Source: Candidatus Obscuribacter sp. (GTDB lineage Bacteria > Cyanobacteriota > Vampirovibrionia > Obscuribacterales > Obscuribacteraceae). Taken from it: a DNA stretch of 64,000 nucleotides. The stretch lies in NCBI GenBank assembly GCA_016718315.1, contig JADKDV010000004.1, positions 875,222 through 939,221 of the forward strand, read 5' to 3'. A program made the translations under genes and the position numbers. This document shows, piece by piece, positions 8,752-17,091 of this stretch. The notes under the pieces are model-generated. The model did not search any database. It saw nothing but the letters and a program-made list of their open reading frames with translations, and was not told where the DNA came from. The first letter of the stretch is position 1. The number at the start of each line of letters is the position of its first letter.

Positions 8752-10710
8752 ATGCAGCAAAAATTACTATCTGAGATGGAGAGATTTATGACCGGTCAAA
8801 ATATGAAAAGCGGAAGTGGTGTTGGAGTCACAAAGTCACCTTTCAGACTAATGCCTCTTGCTCTGGCCTCGACCTTTGTCCTGAGTGCCAACGCTTTTTT
8901 ACCTTTAGCTTCCCTGGCAGTTGAGTCAGGCCGCGCAATTGCTGCCAAACCATTTCAAGTAAGGATCACTCGCGAAGTTGTCCGCGCAGACCAACTCATG
9001 TTGCAAGGCAAATTTACCGAAGCTGCTGATCTTTATAAAACTGAAATGGGTCGCTCACCTAAGAGTGTTGCTGCCACTGTTGGTTATGGTATGGCTCTTG
9101 CCAAACAATACAAACTGGATGCAGCCGAAGAGCATTTCAACAAAGTCTTGCAACTCGATCCTACAAACGCTATGGCCCACGCTGGTAAAGCGATGATCAC
9201 CCTGGGTCGTTTGACTTCTTCTTCTAATACTGTGATCAAAAACAGAGATGCACTATTGCGCAACGCCGAAGCTGAGTGCAAACAAGCTCTCTCAATCGAT
9301 CCTGCTATGCCCGAAGGTCATGTCACCCTCGGTAACATATATAAGGAGCAAGGACGTACTGACGAAGCTATCAATGAATACAAAGAAGCAATCAGACTCG
9401 ATCCCAAATATTCAGAAGGCTTCTCACAACTCGGTCTCGCTCAACTCAACAAAGAGCAATATGCCGACGCTGTAGCTGCTTTTAAGACTGCTATTTCGCT
9501 CAGCTCTGGCAACAGTACTGCCCACTATGGTCTTGGTCGTGCTTATTACAAGCAAGGTCTCTATGACGAAGCTCTCAAAGAGCTCAATACCTCGCTTTAT
9601 CAATTCCGCAACTCTGCTCCTGTGCACCAGACTCTCGGTGATGTTTACACTGCTCAGGGTAATACCGTAGCCGGTATCAAAGAGTACCAGGAGTCAATCC
9701 GCATCAAACCCGAAAACCCCGATGCTTACATGCGCATTGCTGATGTGCGTGAAGGTCGTGGTGACTTGGAGATGTCTATCGCCGAATTGCGCTCCGGTCT
9801 GGAGATGATGCCTAACAACGCCGACCTGCATATGCGCGTTGCTGATCAAAGTCTCAAGCTCGAAAAACTCGATGACGCCATCAAAGAGTACCGTACTGTG
9901 ATGGATAACAATCCACAAAACTCAGCTGCGGCAAAAGGTCTGACAAGGGCCTACTATCTCAAGGCCAACAAAGAAGCGACAGGCGCATTTTTTGTCTCCA
10001 ACGAATTTGAATCAGCACAGCGCATGATCGATCAGGCTGTGCGTATGAATCCAAACGACATGGAACTCAGACTGGCTCAAGCTAAGCTGCGCTCAATGGC
10101 GGGCACACCAGTAGATCTCTCTACTGTTGGTACACCTACCAATGATGGTGAGCGTATTGCCTATGCCGAGGCCCTTCTTGCTCAAAACAACTTCAAAGAC
10201 GAAGACGTGCAGATGAATACAGTCATCGCCAACGCTACTGATGCTAAGCAAGCCTTTGCTGTTGCTGACCTGGCTTTGATGATCAAAGACGTCAAAAACG
10301 CCGAAGCTGCCTACAAAAAAGCATCCAGCTATCCTGGTGCTGAAGAAAGAGCAAAGCGCGGTCTAAATATGGTTGCTAAAGCAAAAGATGGCGCCAGACA
10401 AGACGACACACTAGCTGACGATCTCGCTCGCAAAAATCAACTTGCCAGTGCTATCGATAAGTACCATGCTTCGATATACGAAAACCCCAAAGTAGCCGAT
10501 ACTCGCCTGGGCATCGGTAAAACTCTGGAGCGCCTCAAGCCCGAATCTTCGAAAGATCTCAAAGAAGCTGTCGTGCAATACAAGGCGTACATGGCACTCA
10601 GCCCCGATCTGCCACCTAAAGAAGTGGAAAAGATGAACAAGAAAATTGAAAGTCTTTCCAATAAGGCATATAAGGTCGAACAGAAAGAGAAAGAGCGCGC
10701 ATCGAGGTAA
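8752..10710 (+). CDS. Exported tetratricopeptide-repeat protein
   Basis: The longest frame has 652 residues; the ATG at 8788, preceded by GGAGAG, is an equally good start and drops 12 residues. A hydrophobic stretch at about residues 31-57 looks like a signal peptide or anchor (ANAFLPLASLA). From about residue 70 to 420 there are some ten TPR units with the usual small-residue and YxxGL/AxxAL pattern (for example GLAQLNKEQYADAVAAF). The last 200 residues are also helical, less regular, and end in a lysine/glutamate-rich tail. TPR solenoids hold protein complexes together; no enzymatic domain is visible. Codons are unusually C-ending (CTC, AAC), as in highly expressed genes of this window. Confidence 0.85.
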   Translation: MQQKLLSEMERFMTGQNMKSGSGVGVTKSPFRLMPLALASTFVLSANAFLPLASLAVESGRAIAAKPFQVRITREVVRADQLMLQGKFTEAADLYKTEMGRSPKSVAATVGYGMALAKQYKLDAAEEHFNKVLQLDPTNAMAHAGKAMITLGRLTSSSNTVIKNRDALLRNAEAECKQALSIDPAMPEGHVTLGNIYKEQGRTDEAINEYKEAIRLDPKYSEGFSQLGLAQLNKEQYADAVAAFKTAISLSSGNSTAHYGLGRAYYKQGLYDEALKELNTSLYQFRNSAPVHQTLGDVYTAQGNTVAGIKEYQESIRIKPENPDAYMRIADVREGRGDLEMSIAELRSGLEMMPNNADLHMRVADQSLKLEKLDDAIKEYRTVMDNNPQNSAAAKGLTRAYYLKANKEATGAFFVSNEFESAQRMIDQAVRMNPNDMELRLAQAKLRSMAGTPVDLSTVGTPTNDGERIAYAEALLAQNNFKDEDVQMNTVIANATDAKQAFAVADLALMIKDVKNAEAAYKKASSYPGAEERAKRGLNMVAKAKDGARQDDTLADDLARKNQLASAIDKYHASIYENPKVADTRLGIGKTLERLKPESSKDLKEAVVQYKAYMALSPDLPPKEVEKMNKKIESLSNKAYKVEQKEKERASR

Positions 10711-10749
10711 TTAACCCAATCGTCTACTTTTCAGCCTGCCTCTTCCTGT

Positions 10750-10755
10750 TACAAT
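10750..10755 (+). promoter_or_regulatory. -10 element placed for a leaderless murD transcript
   Basis: TACAAT ends one base before TTG 10756 and seven bases before GTG 10762. Transcription would then start at or very near the start codon. No ribosome-binding site is visible upstream of murD, which fits leaderless initiation. The -35 region is poor. Confidence 0.3.
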
Positions 10756-10761
10756 TTGGCA

Positions 10762-12159
10762 GTGACAGACTGGAAAAATAAACGAGTAAGTATCCTTGGT
10801 ATAGGCAAAAGCGGCGTGGCCGCGGCTGCATATCTAAGCGCGCGCGGTGCTAAGGTCCTTATCACCGAGTCCCAGGTCAAAGACAAAGTAAAGCCGGAGT
10901 GGCTACAAAAGCTCGCAACTATGCCTGTCGAATGTGAATTCGGCGGGCATAGTGAGCGTAGTATCACCTGGCCTGAAATAATTATCACAAGCCCGGGCAT
11001 ACCGCCTCGCGCCGATGTAATCATGCGTGCCCGCGCTCTCAACAAAGAACTGATTTCTGATATCGAACTAGCCTACCGTGAGAGCAATGCGGAAGGACTG
11101 CCTGCTGTCCCGATTATTGCTATCACCGGCACAAACGGTAAGTCGACCACCACCGCTCTTGTTTCTTTTATGCTTGAGTTTGCCGGGCGCAATGCTCCAG
11201 CTTGCGGCAATATCGGCGTACCTGTGATGAGCTGCTTAGAGTCCACCCGTCCGGACTTCCTGGTTATGGAAGTGAGCTCATATCAGTTGGAATACGCTCC
11301 TACTTTTGCACCCTTTATAGGGGCCTGGCTCAATCTGACGCCAGACCATGTGGACTGGCACGGTAGTCTCGATGCATATATCGACGCCAAACGTTCGATG
11401 TTTAAACATCAGGCACTTACTGATTATGCAGTTTTAAACATGGACGATCCGGTTGTCGCCAGCACCATTGGCTCCGGTGAGTTTTATCCTTTTTCTGTTA
11501 CCGGCGAATGCGAAAATGCCTTGCAGGGCGCTTTTATGCAAGATGATTTCCTTTGCTATAGCTATCAGGGCCGGACCCGGATGGTCTGCCACAAAAATGA
11601 TCTGCGTATCATCGGTCGCCACAATCAAGAAAACGCTCTGGCGGCAATTGCTATCTGCAGTCTGGCAGGGCTCACTGATAAAGAAATCAAAGCTGGTTTG
11701 ACTACTTTTGTAGCGCTTGAGCACAGGCTGGAGTTTGTTGCCACTGTTGACGGTGTGGAATATTTCAACGACTCCAAAGCCACCAATACTGACTCTACAA
11801 TCAAGGCGCTGGAGTCTTTTCCCGATCGTAAAGTTGTACTTATTGCTGGCGGCAAAGACAAAGGTACTTCTCTCAATGAGTTTGTACAGATTGTCAAAAA
11901 GCATGTTTCCAGCGTAATCTTGATTGGTGAAGCCAAAGATAGATTTGATCGAGCGCTAAAGAGCGCGGGTTTTAACGAAGTATATCCAGTAGCTAGCTTG
12001 GAGGAAGCCGTCGAACTGGGAGGCAAACTGAAACGAGGACCGGTACTTTTATCACCGGCCTGTGCCAGTTTTGATATGTTTAGAGACTTTGAGGATAGAG
12101 GACGTGCCTTCAAGGAACTTGTCCACACCAGAGCCAAGCAGATGGCAGCGTCGCCGTAA
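10762..12159 (+). CDS. murD: UDP-N-acetylmuramoyl-L-alanine:D-glutamate ligase
   Basis: A cytoplasmic ATP-dependent Mur ligase that adds D-glutamate to UDP-MurNAc-L-Ala in peptidoglycan synthesis. From GTG 10762 it has 465 residues, typical for MurD (a TTG at 10756 would add two). Domain 1 holds a Rossmann-type GIGKSG motif near residue 16. The central domain carries the ATP loop ITGTNGKSTTTAL (about 120-132), EVSSYQLEY and the NLTPDHVDWHGS segment. The C-terminal domain contains YFNDSKATNTD and AGGKDKG. ftsW overlaps its 3' end by about 56 nt and murG follows, a classical division/cell-wall cluster order. Confidence 0.94.
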   Translation: MTDWKNKRVSILGIGKSGVAAAAYLSARGAKVLITESQVKDKVKPEWLQKLATMPVECEFGGHSERSITWPEIIITSPGIPPRADVIMRARALNKELISDIELAYRESNAEGLPAVPIIAITGTNGKSTTTALVSFMLEFAGRNAPACGNIGVPVMSCLESTRPDFLVMEVSSYQLEYAPTFAPFIGAWLNLTPDHVDWHGSLDAYIDAKRSMFKHQALTDYAVLNMDDPVVASTIGSGEFYPFSVTGECENALQGAFMQDDFLCYSYQGRTRMVCHKNDLRIIGRHNQENALAAIAICSLAGLTDKEIKAGLTTFVALEHRLEFVATVDGVEYFNDSKATNTDSTIKALESFPDRKVVLIAGGKDKGTSLNEFVQIVKKHVSSVILIGEAKDRFDRALKSAGFNEVYPVASLEEAVELGGKLKRGPVLLSPACASFDMFRDFEDRGRAFKELVHTRAKQMAASP

Positions 12160-12553
12160 AGGCGCACCGCCAGCTCCTCCCACTCAGCCCTCCGCCAAAG
12201 AATTTCGCGGAGGGATTGACCGTACTCTGGTAGCCATCACTCTCAGCCTTTGTGGTTTTGGCTTAATGGCAGTTTATTCAGCCTCAGCTCCCGAAGCTCA
12301 AAATAGCTTCCAGGACAGCACCACACTTTTGCGCAAGCAATCAATCGCTTTTGTGCTTGGTCTGTTTACGATGTTTAGCGTCAGTCGTTATGACTATCGT
12401 CGACTCAAAAAGCTCGCCTGCCAATCGCCATTGGCTCGCTCTTTTTGCTCTGTCTCACTCTTGTGCCAGGTCTTTCAATCACCACCATGGGTTCCAGCCG
12501 CTGGCTGGCTGTTGGTCCTTTGCAGTTTCAGCCATCTGAGATGTGCAAAATAG
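12104..12553 (+). CDS. ftsW: FtsW N-terminal fragment (upstream of a -1 frameshift)
   Basis: This frame starts inside the end of murD; GTG 12104 with AGAGG just before it is the best start (GTG 12062 is also possible). It encodes a charged cytoplasmic tail, then IDRTLVAITLSLCGFGL as the first membrane helix and TTLLRKQSIAFVLGLF as the second. Up to Lys-Leu-Ala at 12410-12418 it reads like SEDS-family FtsW. After that it continues as unrelated sequence to a stop at 12553. The rest of FtsW continues in the -1 frame from 12418. Restoring one C in GCCTG would give one frame of 418 residues, a normal FtsW length. Confidence 0.85.
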   Translation: MPSRNLSTPEPSRWQRRRKGAPPAPPTQPSAKEFRGGIDRTLVAITLSLCGFGLMAVYSASAPEAQNSFQDSTTLLRKQSIAFVLGLFTMFSVSRYDYRRLKKLACQSPLARSFCSVSLLCQVFQSPPWVPAAGWLLVLCSFSHLRCAK

Positions 12554-13359
12554 CTACGATTATTTTGCTGGCCTCTGGTCTCTCCAAATATTTCTGGTGG
12601 CATCGTCAGATTTTTTGCCGTATCGCTGTAATCCTGATGATGGCTGCCATTGTCGTCAAACAGCCTGACCTTGGTACAGCCAGTATGATCATGGCCAGCC
12701 TATTGGCTCTCATTTTTGCCAGCGGCACCAATTCCTTTTTGATCCTTGCTTCACTGGCTGGCGGTGCCTCCTTTGCCTGGCACCACATCCAAAAGACGCC
12801 CTATCAGATGGCTCGTATCGAGACCTGGCTCAATCCTTACCTCCATCCCCAGGCTGAAGGCTGGAACATCATCCAGGCGCAGTATGCGATAGGCTCCGGT
12901 GGACTGTGGGGACAGGGCTTTGGCCGCAGTTTGCAAAAGCTGAGCTATCTGCCAGTACAACACGCTGACTTTATTTTTGCTGTCATCGCCGAAGAATTTG
13001 GCTTGATTGGCTGCACTCTCATCATCGGCTTGTTTGGTCTCTTTGGTGTCTATGGCTTCAAAACCGCTCTGGCTGCCAAAACACTCTTTGGTCGCTTCCT
13101 CGCTATCGGTATCACCAGCGCTGTCTGTACTCAGGCTATCGTCAATATGATGGTCACCACCGGACTTTTGCCTGTTACTGGTATCACACTGCCCTTTATC
13201 AGCTATGGCGGTACTTCACTGGTTATCACCATGGCCATGGTCGGCGTGCTCTTGTCAGTGTCACGTGACCGCGGCACAATTCAGGACGATGAAGACGAAG
13301 AAGACGATGACTCTGATTTGAGCCATAGTGCTGGTAAGACTCCCGTGGCAATACTCTAG
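12445..13359 (+). CDS. ftsW: FtsW C-terminal part, SEDS-family lipid II polymerase
   Basis: This frame is open from 12418 (LPIAIGSLFLLCLTLVPG continues the second-to-third helix region); the first in-frame start codon is at 12445. It holds the core SEDS signatures: QPSEMCKIA, VKQPDLGTA, the long extracellular loop with AQYAIGSGGLWGQGFG, then VQHADFIFAVIAEEFG and PFISYGGTS. FtsW polymerises lipid II at the septum together with a class b PBP. About ten membrane helices are expected in the intact protein. The C-terminal tail is very acidic (DDEDEEDDDSD). Translation alone from 12445 would lack the first two helices and is unlikely to work. Confidence 0.9.
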   Translation: MLCLTLVPGLSITTMGSSRWLAVGPLQFQPSEMCKIATIILLASGLSKYFWWHRQIFCRIAVILMMAAIVVKQPDLGTASMIMASLLALIFASGTNSFLILASLAGGASFAWHHIQKTPYQMARIETWLNPYLHPQAEGWNIIQAQYAIGSGGLWGQGFGRSLQKLSYLPVQHADFIFAVIAEEFGLIGCTLIIGLFGLFGVYGFKTALAAKTLFGRFLAIGITSAVCTQAIVNMMVTTGLLPVTGITLPFISYGGTSLVITMAMVGVLLSVSRDRGTIQDDEDEEDDDSDLSHSAGKTPVAIL

Positions 13360-13368
13360 GCAAAAACG

Positions 13369-14538
13369 ATGTCTCCCTCAGGTCACAGAATAGTTTTAAC
13401 GGGTGGCGGCACTGGTGGACATATATATCCAGCGCTGTCAGTGGCTGAGCAACTGATGGGCGATCATGATGTCGAAGCCATCTTATATATAGGTGCATCT
13501 AAACATCCGGAAGAGCGTCTGGCTCGTGAGTGCGGTCTCGATTTTGTGGGCTTAACTGTTTCTGGTCTGCCGCGTAGTCTGTCGCCACGCCTTTTGACCT
13601 GGCCGGGAGAAATGTTTGGCGCTATCTACAAAGCCCGCCAGATATTGCAAAAATTCAGACCTACTGTGGTTTTGGGCACTGGTGGCTATGCTTCTGCTCC
13701 ACCTTTGGCTGCTGCTAACAGTCTTGGTATTCCCACTGTGGTCCATGAGCCGGATGCGCACCCCGGGCTAGTTAATAGATTGATGGGTCAAAAGGCCGAA
13801 TTGATCTCGCTGGGGATGCAGGGTGCAGCCGGGCGCATGCACAGTAAATCGGGACGTCTGGCGTTTAATGGCAATCCAGTGCGCATGAGCTTTTTGGGCG
13901 AGCGTAAACGTGATGCTGGTTGCGCTGTGCTCGGTCTCAGATCTGATTTAAAAAATGTCCTCATCACAGGCGGCTCACAGGGCGCTAAAGCCCTTAATGA
14001 TGCTGTTGCTGGTTGTCTGGCAAAACTGCTTGATATAGAGCCTCATTTGCAGGTGATACACCAGTGTGGCGATAAAAATCTCAACGACCTCAAAGAGCAA
14101 TTGCCTCCCGGTCTGGCTCAGAGTCCTCGCTATCACTTGCGTCCATATTTTGATGACCTCTCCATGGCTTATGCTGTTTCAGATCTGGCAGTGACAAGAG
14201 CTGGCGCCATGACCGTAGCCGAATTAGCCGTAACTGGCACACCGGCTATTTTTGTGCCCTATCCCTATGCCGCTCAGGATCATCAAACCCATAACGCCCG
14301 CTATGTAGAGTCGCAAAAAGCTGCCCGTGTACTGCCGCAAGAGGGGCTGACCGCCGCTACGCTCTATGATCAAATTTATCAACTAATCACTGACGATGCG
14401 CTTTTAAACGATATGCGCAAGCATATGAAGGACCTGGGTAAACCAGAGGCCGCAAGATTGCTCGCTGATCAACTTAAAGAAATCAGCAGTCGCTATGTCG
14501 CCGGTCATGCCGGCAAATCGTACAGCGTCGCTAAATAG
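13369..14538 (+). CDS. murG: UDP-GlcNAc:undecaprenyl-PP-MurNAc-pentapeptide transferase
   Basis: A peripheral inner-membrane GT28 enzyme making lipid II from lipid I. It has 389 residues. The N-terminal domain begins with the glycine-rich LTGGGTGGHIYPAL loop (residues 10-23) and contains GTGGYASAP and HEPDAHPGLVNR. The C-terminal domain has ITGGSQGAKALN, RAGAMTVAELA and the donor-site PYPYAAQDHQTHNA, all standard MurG features. Start ATG 13369 lies 9 nt after the ftsW stop, in the same transcript as murD-ftsW, so its expression should follow theirs. The 3' end overlaps the convergent small gene by 8 nt. Confidence 0.95.
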   Translation: MSPSGHRIVLTGGGTGGHIYPALSVAEQLMGDHDVEAILYIGASKHPEERLARECGLDFVGLTVSGLPRSLSPRLLTWPGEMFGAIYKARQILQKFRPTVVLGTGGYASAPPLAAANSLGIPTVVHEPDAHPGLVNRLMGQKAELISLGMQGAAGRMHSKSGRLAFNGNPVRMSFLGERKRDAGCAVLGLRSDLKNVLITGGSQGAKALNDAVAGCLAKLLDIEPHLQVIHQCGDKNLNDLKEQLPPGLAQSPRYHLRPYFDDLSMAYAVSDLAVTRAGAMTVAELAVTGTPAIFVPYPYAAQDHQTHNARYVESQKAARVLPQEGLTAATLYDQIYQLITDDALLNDMRKHMKDLGKPEAARLLADQLKEISSRYVAGHAGKSYSVAK

Positions 14539-14755
14539 CTAGCGAGGTTAAACCAGTTATTATCGGCATCCCACGTTCTTCGGGGATGTCGTTTTGAGCC
14601 AGTGATTTTTCTTCGATGCAGTTGATAGTCGCCTCTAAATTGGCGATTATCGTGCCAGTCTCGACGGCAGAGATGCCGCTAGCCTGGAAGCGGCTCAATA
14701 TCTCTCTCAAATCGGTCAGGGCGGATTTGACAGTGGAGCAAGATGGCGAATTCAT
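14531..14755 (-). CDS. Small helical protein of unknown function
   Basis: This encodes 74 residues, predicted mostly helical (KSALTDLREILSRF, ANLEATINCIEEK), with three cysteines and no signal peptide or membrane segment. It overlaps the 3' end of murG by 8 nt, tail to tail. The start ATG at 14755 has no strong ribosome site. Its amino-acid composition is protein-like rather than that of a random antisense frame, but I do not recognise a family and it could be spurious. Confidence 0.4.
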   Translation of the reverse strand: MNSPSCSTVKSALTDLREILSRFQASGISAVETGTIIANLEATINCIEEKSLAQNDIPEERGMPIITGLTSLAI

Positions 14756-15006
14756 ATGTTATTTACTCTCGTCGGTGCGACGGGTGACCAGGTAACGGGG
14801 AAGTTGCCATTAACATGGCGAGTGTAACACGAGCTTGAAAAGATGCAGCTGCTACTTAACACCCTTTGACCTTAATTTTAGTTGTCATTAGATCTCTATT
14901 CATATTTGTCTTGCTGTGACTTGCTCGATATATGAATAATATTCAAGGCCGGGGTATCATCAAAGTGGTTCTTTAAAGCTTTCGCCCCACCTTCCTTTTA
15001 TCAAAC

Positions 15007-15630
15007 TTGTTTCCACAGCTTGCACTAGCCGCCATTCTCTTTACGCTTTTCCTGGCATTTTCATTTTTTGCCATGATTGTCTTTTTTATATGGCGCTTTA
15101 TCCATCAGCGCAAAAAGAGACGCAAGCTCAGATTGGCTAGTTATCACAAACGCCTCAAAATTATTGTGGCTGAGCTTTTTACTCAAGGTAACGAACTCGA
15201 CACTGTGAGTAAGTATGTTGGTCTCGATAAAGACGTTAAGTGGGCTAAGTCTTATCAAGACTCGCTAACAAAGCTGCTTTTGGCATCCGAAAACCTGAAT
15301 AACTGTAATACACTTTTGTCCTCTAATGAGCTGCAATCAGCCCAGGAGAGTTTGCTGCTTGTATCGAGAGCGGCCTTGCAAGTGCACAGACAGTTTAAAC
15401 ATATACAGCCAGAAGAAAATTTTGATAGTCTGCACGTTATGGTTGAGCAAGAAGTGCATATCGAGACAACTATTAGCCAAAGTGAAGCACTACATCCCTC
15501 TGTTTATGTCGATGGTGAAGCTGTGCAAAGTGGCAGCAGTCCTCAAGATCATGCACAGTCTCCAACTGAAGTAGATAGTGGACACGTAATTAAGTTTAAG
15601 AAGAAAGAGCCAAAGAGGCATGGTGACTAG
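15007..15630 (+). CDS. Single-pass membrane protein of unknown function
   Basis: The frame of 207 residues starts at TTG 15007. An N-terminal membrane helix (about residues 5-30) is followed by a very basic stretch (HQRKKRRKLR), so by the positive-inside rule the rest is cytoplasmic. Residues of about 45-135 are helical and could form a coiled coil. The C-terminal 70 residues are acidic and ser/gln-rich, then end in a lysine-rich tail (FKKKEPKRHGD). No family is recognised. The 250-bp spacer before it (14756-15006) has no other gene. Confidence 0.5.
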   Translation: MFPQLALAAILFTLFLAFSFFAMIVFFIWRFIHQRKKRRKLRLASYHKRLKIIVAELFTQGNELDTVSKYVGLDKDVKWAKSYQDSLTKLLLASENLNNCNTLLSSNELQSAQESLLLVSRAALQVHRQFKHIQPEENFDSLHVMVEQEVHIETTISQSEALHPSVYVDGEAVQSGSSPQDHAQSPTEVDSGHVIKFKKKEPKRHGD

Positions 15631-16118
15631 GTTTGATTCTTGGTGGCGCATGAAATGCTGTAGCCTAGCCAATTTAGTTCCCGCTATAAAGTTAACTCTG
15701 CAATTTTTGTTGTCTGCAATACCTAAAAACCGGTTGATCTGGCGCCACCATAAACGGTGCTCAGTTGCCGGTGAAATTTAACAAAAAATCTTTTGACAAC
15801 CTATACATATATGCTGAAAAATCTGTAAGAATAGAAGTGTAGGTTTCACACGCGCATTACTCGATCGCCGGGGCGATACTGCAGCATCCACCATAAGATG
15901 TTGGGTTCGGTTCGCGCTCAAATGATGCTCAAACTAAATCTTAGTGCGATCAGGCGCTAGGGCTAAATCCTTGCGCTCAACTTTTGAGAAACGCTTAAAA
16001 TCTGATTTTAAGCCCTCTTTGCCGTGGCTCTCAACTTTGAGACGGGCCTGGTATTGCTTCGCAATTGAGATGCCGTCTGGATCCTATGGTTAGTGACAAA
16101 ATCGAGGAGGAATTAGCT
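15631..16118 (+). other. 490-bp spacer upstream of the acidic repeat protein
   Basis: No gene is seen. It contains a perfect 9-bp hairpin with a 3-nt loop (15993-16001 with 16005-16013) followed by CCTCTTT, which could end a short transcript or act as an attenuator. A TTGACA at 15793-15798 lacks a properly spaced -10 box. A long untranslated leader for the gene at 16119 is possible. Confidence 0.3.
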
Positions 16119-16910
16119 ATGGCAAAGAAGAAGCACCACAAACACCAGGAAGCACCTAAAGCAGCCGTCGTCCAGGAGAATACAGAAGTGATTGAAGAAG
16201 AGAAAAAAGACGAAGCAGCTGAGTGTGCAGATACCGCGCCAGCTTGCGAAGACAAAAAAGAGTGCGATGAAGCGCCTTGCGTAGAAGCTGAGCACAAAGA
16301 AGAATGCACAGAAGAAGCGAAAGAAGAAGAAAAAAAAGAGGAAGCCCCAGCGGAAGTAGCAGCTGAAGCGGGAAAAGGAGCCCCAGCAGAAGTAGCAGCT
16401 GAAGCCGAAGAAGCGAAAGAAGAAGAAAAAGAAGAGGAAGCCCCAGCGGAAGTAGCAGCTGAAGCCGAAGAAGCGAAAGAAGAAGAAAAAGAAGAGGAAG
16501 CCCCAGTAGAAGTAGCAGCTGAAGCTGAAGAAGCAAAAGAAGAAGAAAAAGAAGAGGAAGCCCCAGCAGAAGTAGCAGCTGAAGCTGAAGAAGCGAAAGA
16601 AGAAGAAAAAGAAGAGGAAGCCCCAGCAGAAGTAGCAGCTGAAGCTGAGGAAGCGAAAGAAGAAGAAAAAGAAGAGGAAGCCCCAGCGGAAGTAGCAGCT
16701 GAAGCCGAAGAAGCGAAAGAAGAAGCCGAAGAAGAAAGCAAAGAAGACGAAGCAGAAGAAGTAGCTGCCGAGTCGGAAGAAGCAGAAGCCGAAGAAGAAA
16801 GCAAAGAAGATGAAGCAGAAGAAGTAGCTGCCGAGTCGGAAGAAGCTGAGGCGGCTGAAGCAGAAGAAGACAAAAAAGCCGATGACGATAATATCAGTCA
16901 GGCTGCATAA
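16119..16910 (+). CDS. Acidic Glu/Ala/Lys low-complexity repeat protein
   Basis: From ATG 16119, placed 8 nt after a near-ideal GAGGAGG (16104-16110), the protein has 263 residues. The N-terminus is basic (MAKKKHHKHQ). A section with six cysteines follows (AECADTAPACEDKKECDEAP and onward). Then come about 115 residues built of a 20-residue unit, roughly APAEVAAEAEEAKEEEKEEE, and two 21-residue ESKEDEAEEVAAESEEAEA-like units. It has no signal peptide or membrane segment. The sequence should form a long charged single alpha-helix or remain disordered, with an extremely low pI. No family function is known to me. A G/C-rich hairpin follows the stop. Confidence 0.75.
   Translation: MAKKKHHKHQEAPKAAVVQENTEVIEEEKKDEAAECADTAPACEDKKECDEAPCVEAEHKEECTEEAKEEEKKEEAPAEVAAEAGKGAPAEVAAEAEEAKEEEKEEEAPAEVAAEAEEAKEEEKEEEAPVEVAAEAEEAKEEEKEEEAPAEVAAEAEEAKEEEKEEEAPAEVAAEAEEAKEEEKEEEAPAEVAAEAEEAKEEAEEESKEDEAEEVAAESEEAEAEEESKEDEAEEVAAESEEAEAAEAEEDKKADDDNISQAA
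16381..16680 (+). repeat. 60-bp tandem repeat array, five full copies, coding
   Basis: Five consecutive 60-bp units differ at only a few positions. Partial units flank them at about 16340-16380 and 16681-16727. Each unit encodes 20 residues in frame. The near identity of copies at the DNA level points to recent expansion by unequal recombination. Confidence 0.95.
16731..16856 (+). repeat. Two copies of a 63-bp coding repeat
   Basis: Copies at 16731-16793 and 16794-16856 encode 21-residue acidic units directly after the 60-bp array. The two repeat types share GAAGTAGC-like segments, so one may derive from the other. Confidence 0.85.
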
Positions 16911-16934
16911 ATCAGCATAAATAATTGCTGGCTG

Positions 16935-16964
16935 GGAGGAGGGGTCCGCAAGGGTCCCTCTTCC
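16935..16964 (+). terminator. G/C-rich hairpin after the acidic repeat gene
   Basis: A 13-bp stem (16935-16947 with 16952-16964, three G-T pairs) is capped by the stable GCAA tetraloop. There is no T-tract right after it, so termination is likely but not certain; it could instead protect the 3' end of the mRNA. Confidence 0.45.
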
Positions 16965-17091
16965 GCTGGCCAAATTTAATGCCCCGCAAAGTGCCATTTG
17001 TTGGGCTTTTTTGACTGCCTGATAATCTGGCTGGATAAAAGTGACAAACGACTGGGTAAATTGCTAAGGATTGCGACTATGAGGATTTACT

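Noticed and set aside
15780..15835. Promoter with TTGACA at 15793
   Set aside because: No acceptable -10 box lies 16-19 bp downstream; the TAAGAAT seen is 27 bp away.
16381..16680. CRISPR-like regular spacing of repeats
   Set aside because: The units are adjacent with no spacers, are 60 bp long and keep one open reading frame, so this is a coding tandem repeat.
16031..16997. Two long antisense frames (Ser/Ala-rich and Phe-rich) over the acidic repeat gene
   Set aside because: They are the mirror of the 60-bp repeats in a GAA-rich gene, have no ribosome site, and read as pure low-complexity translation; the sense gene has an ideal ribosome site.
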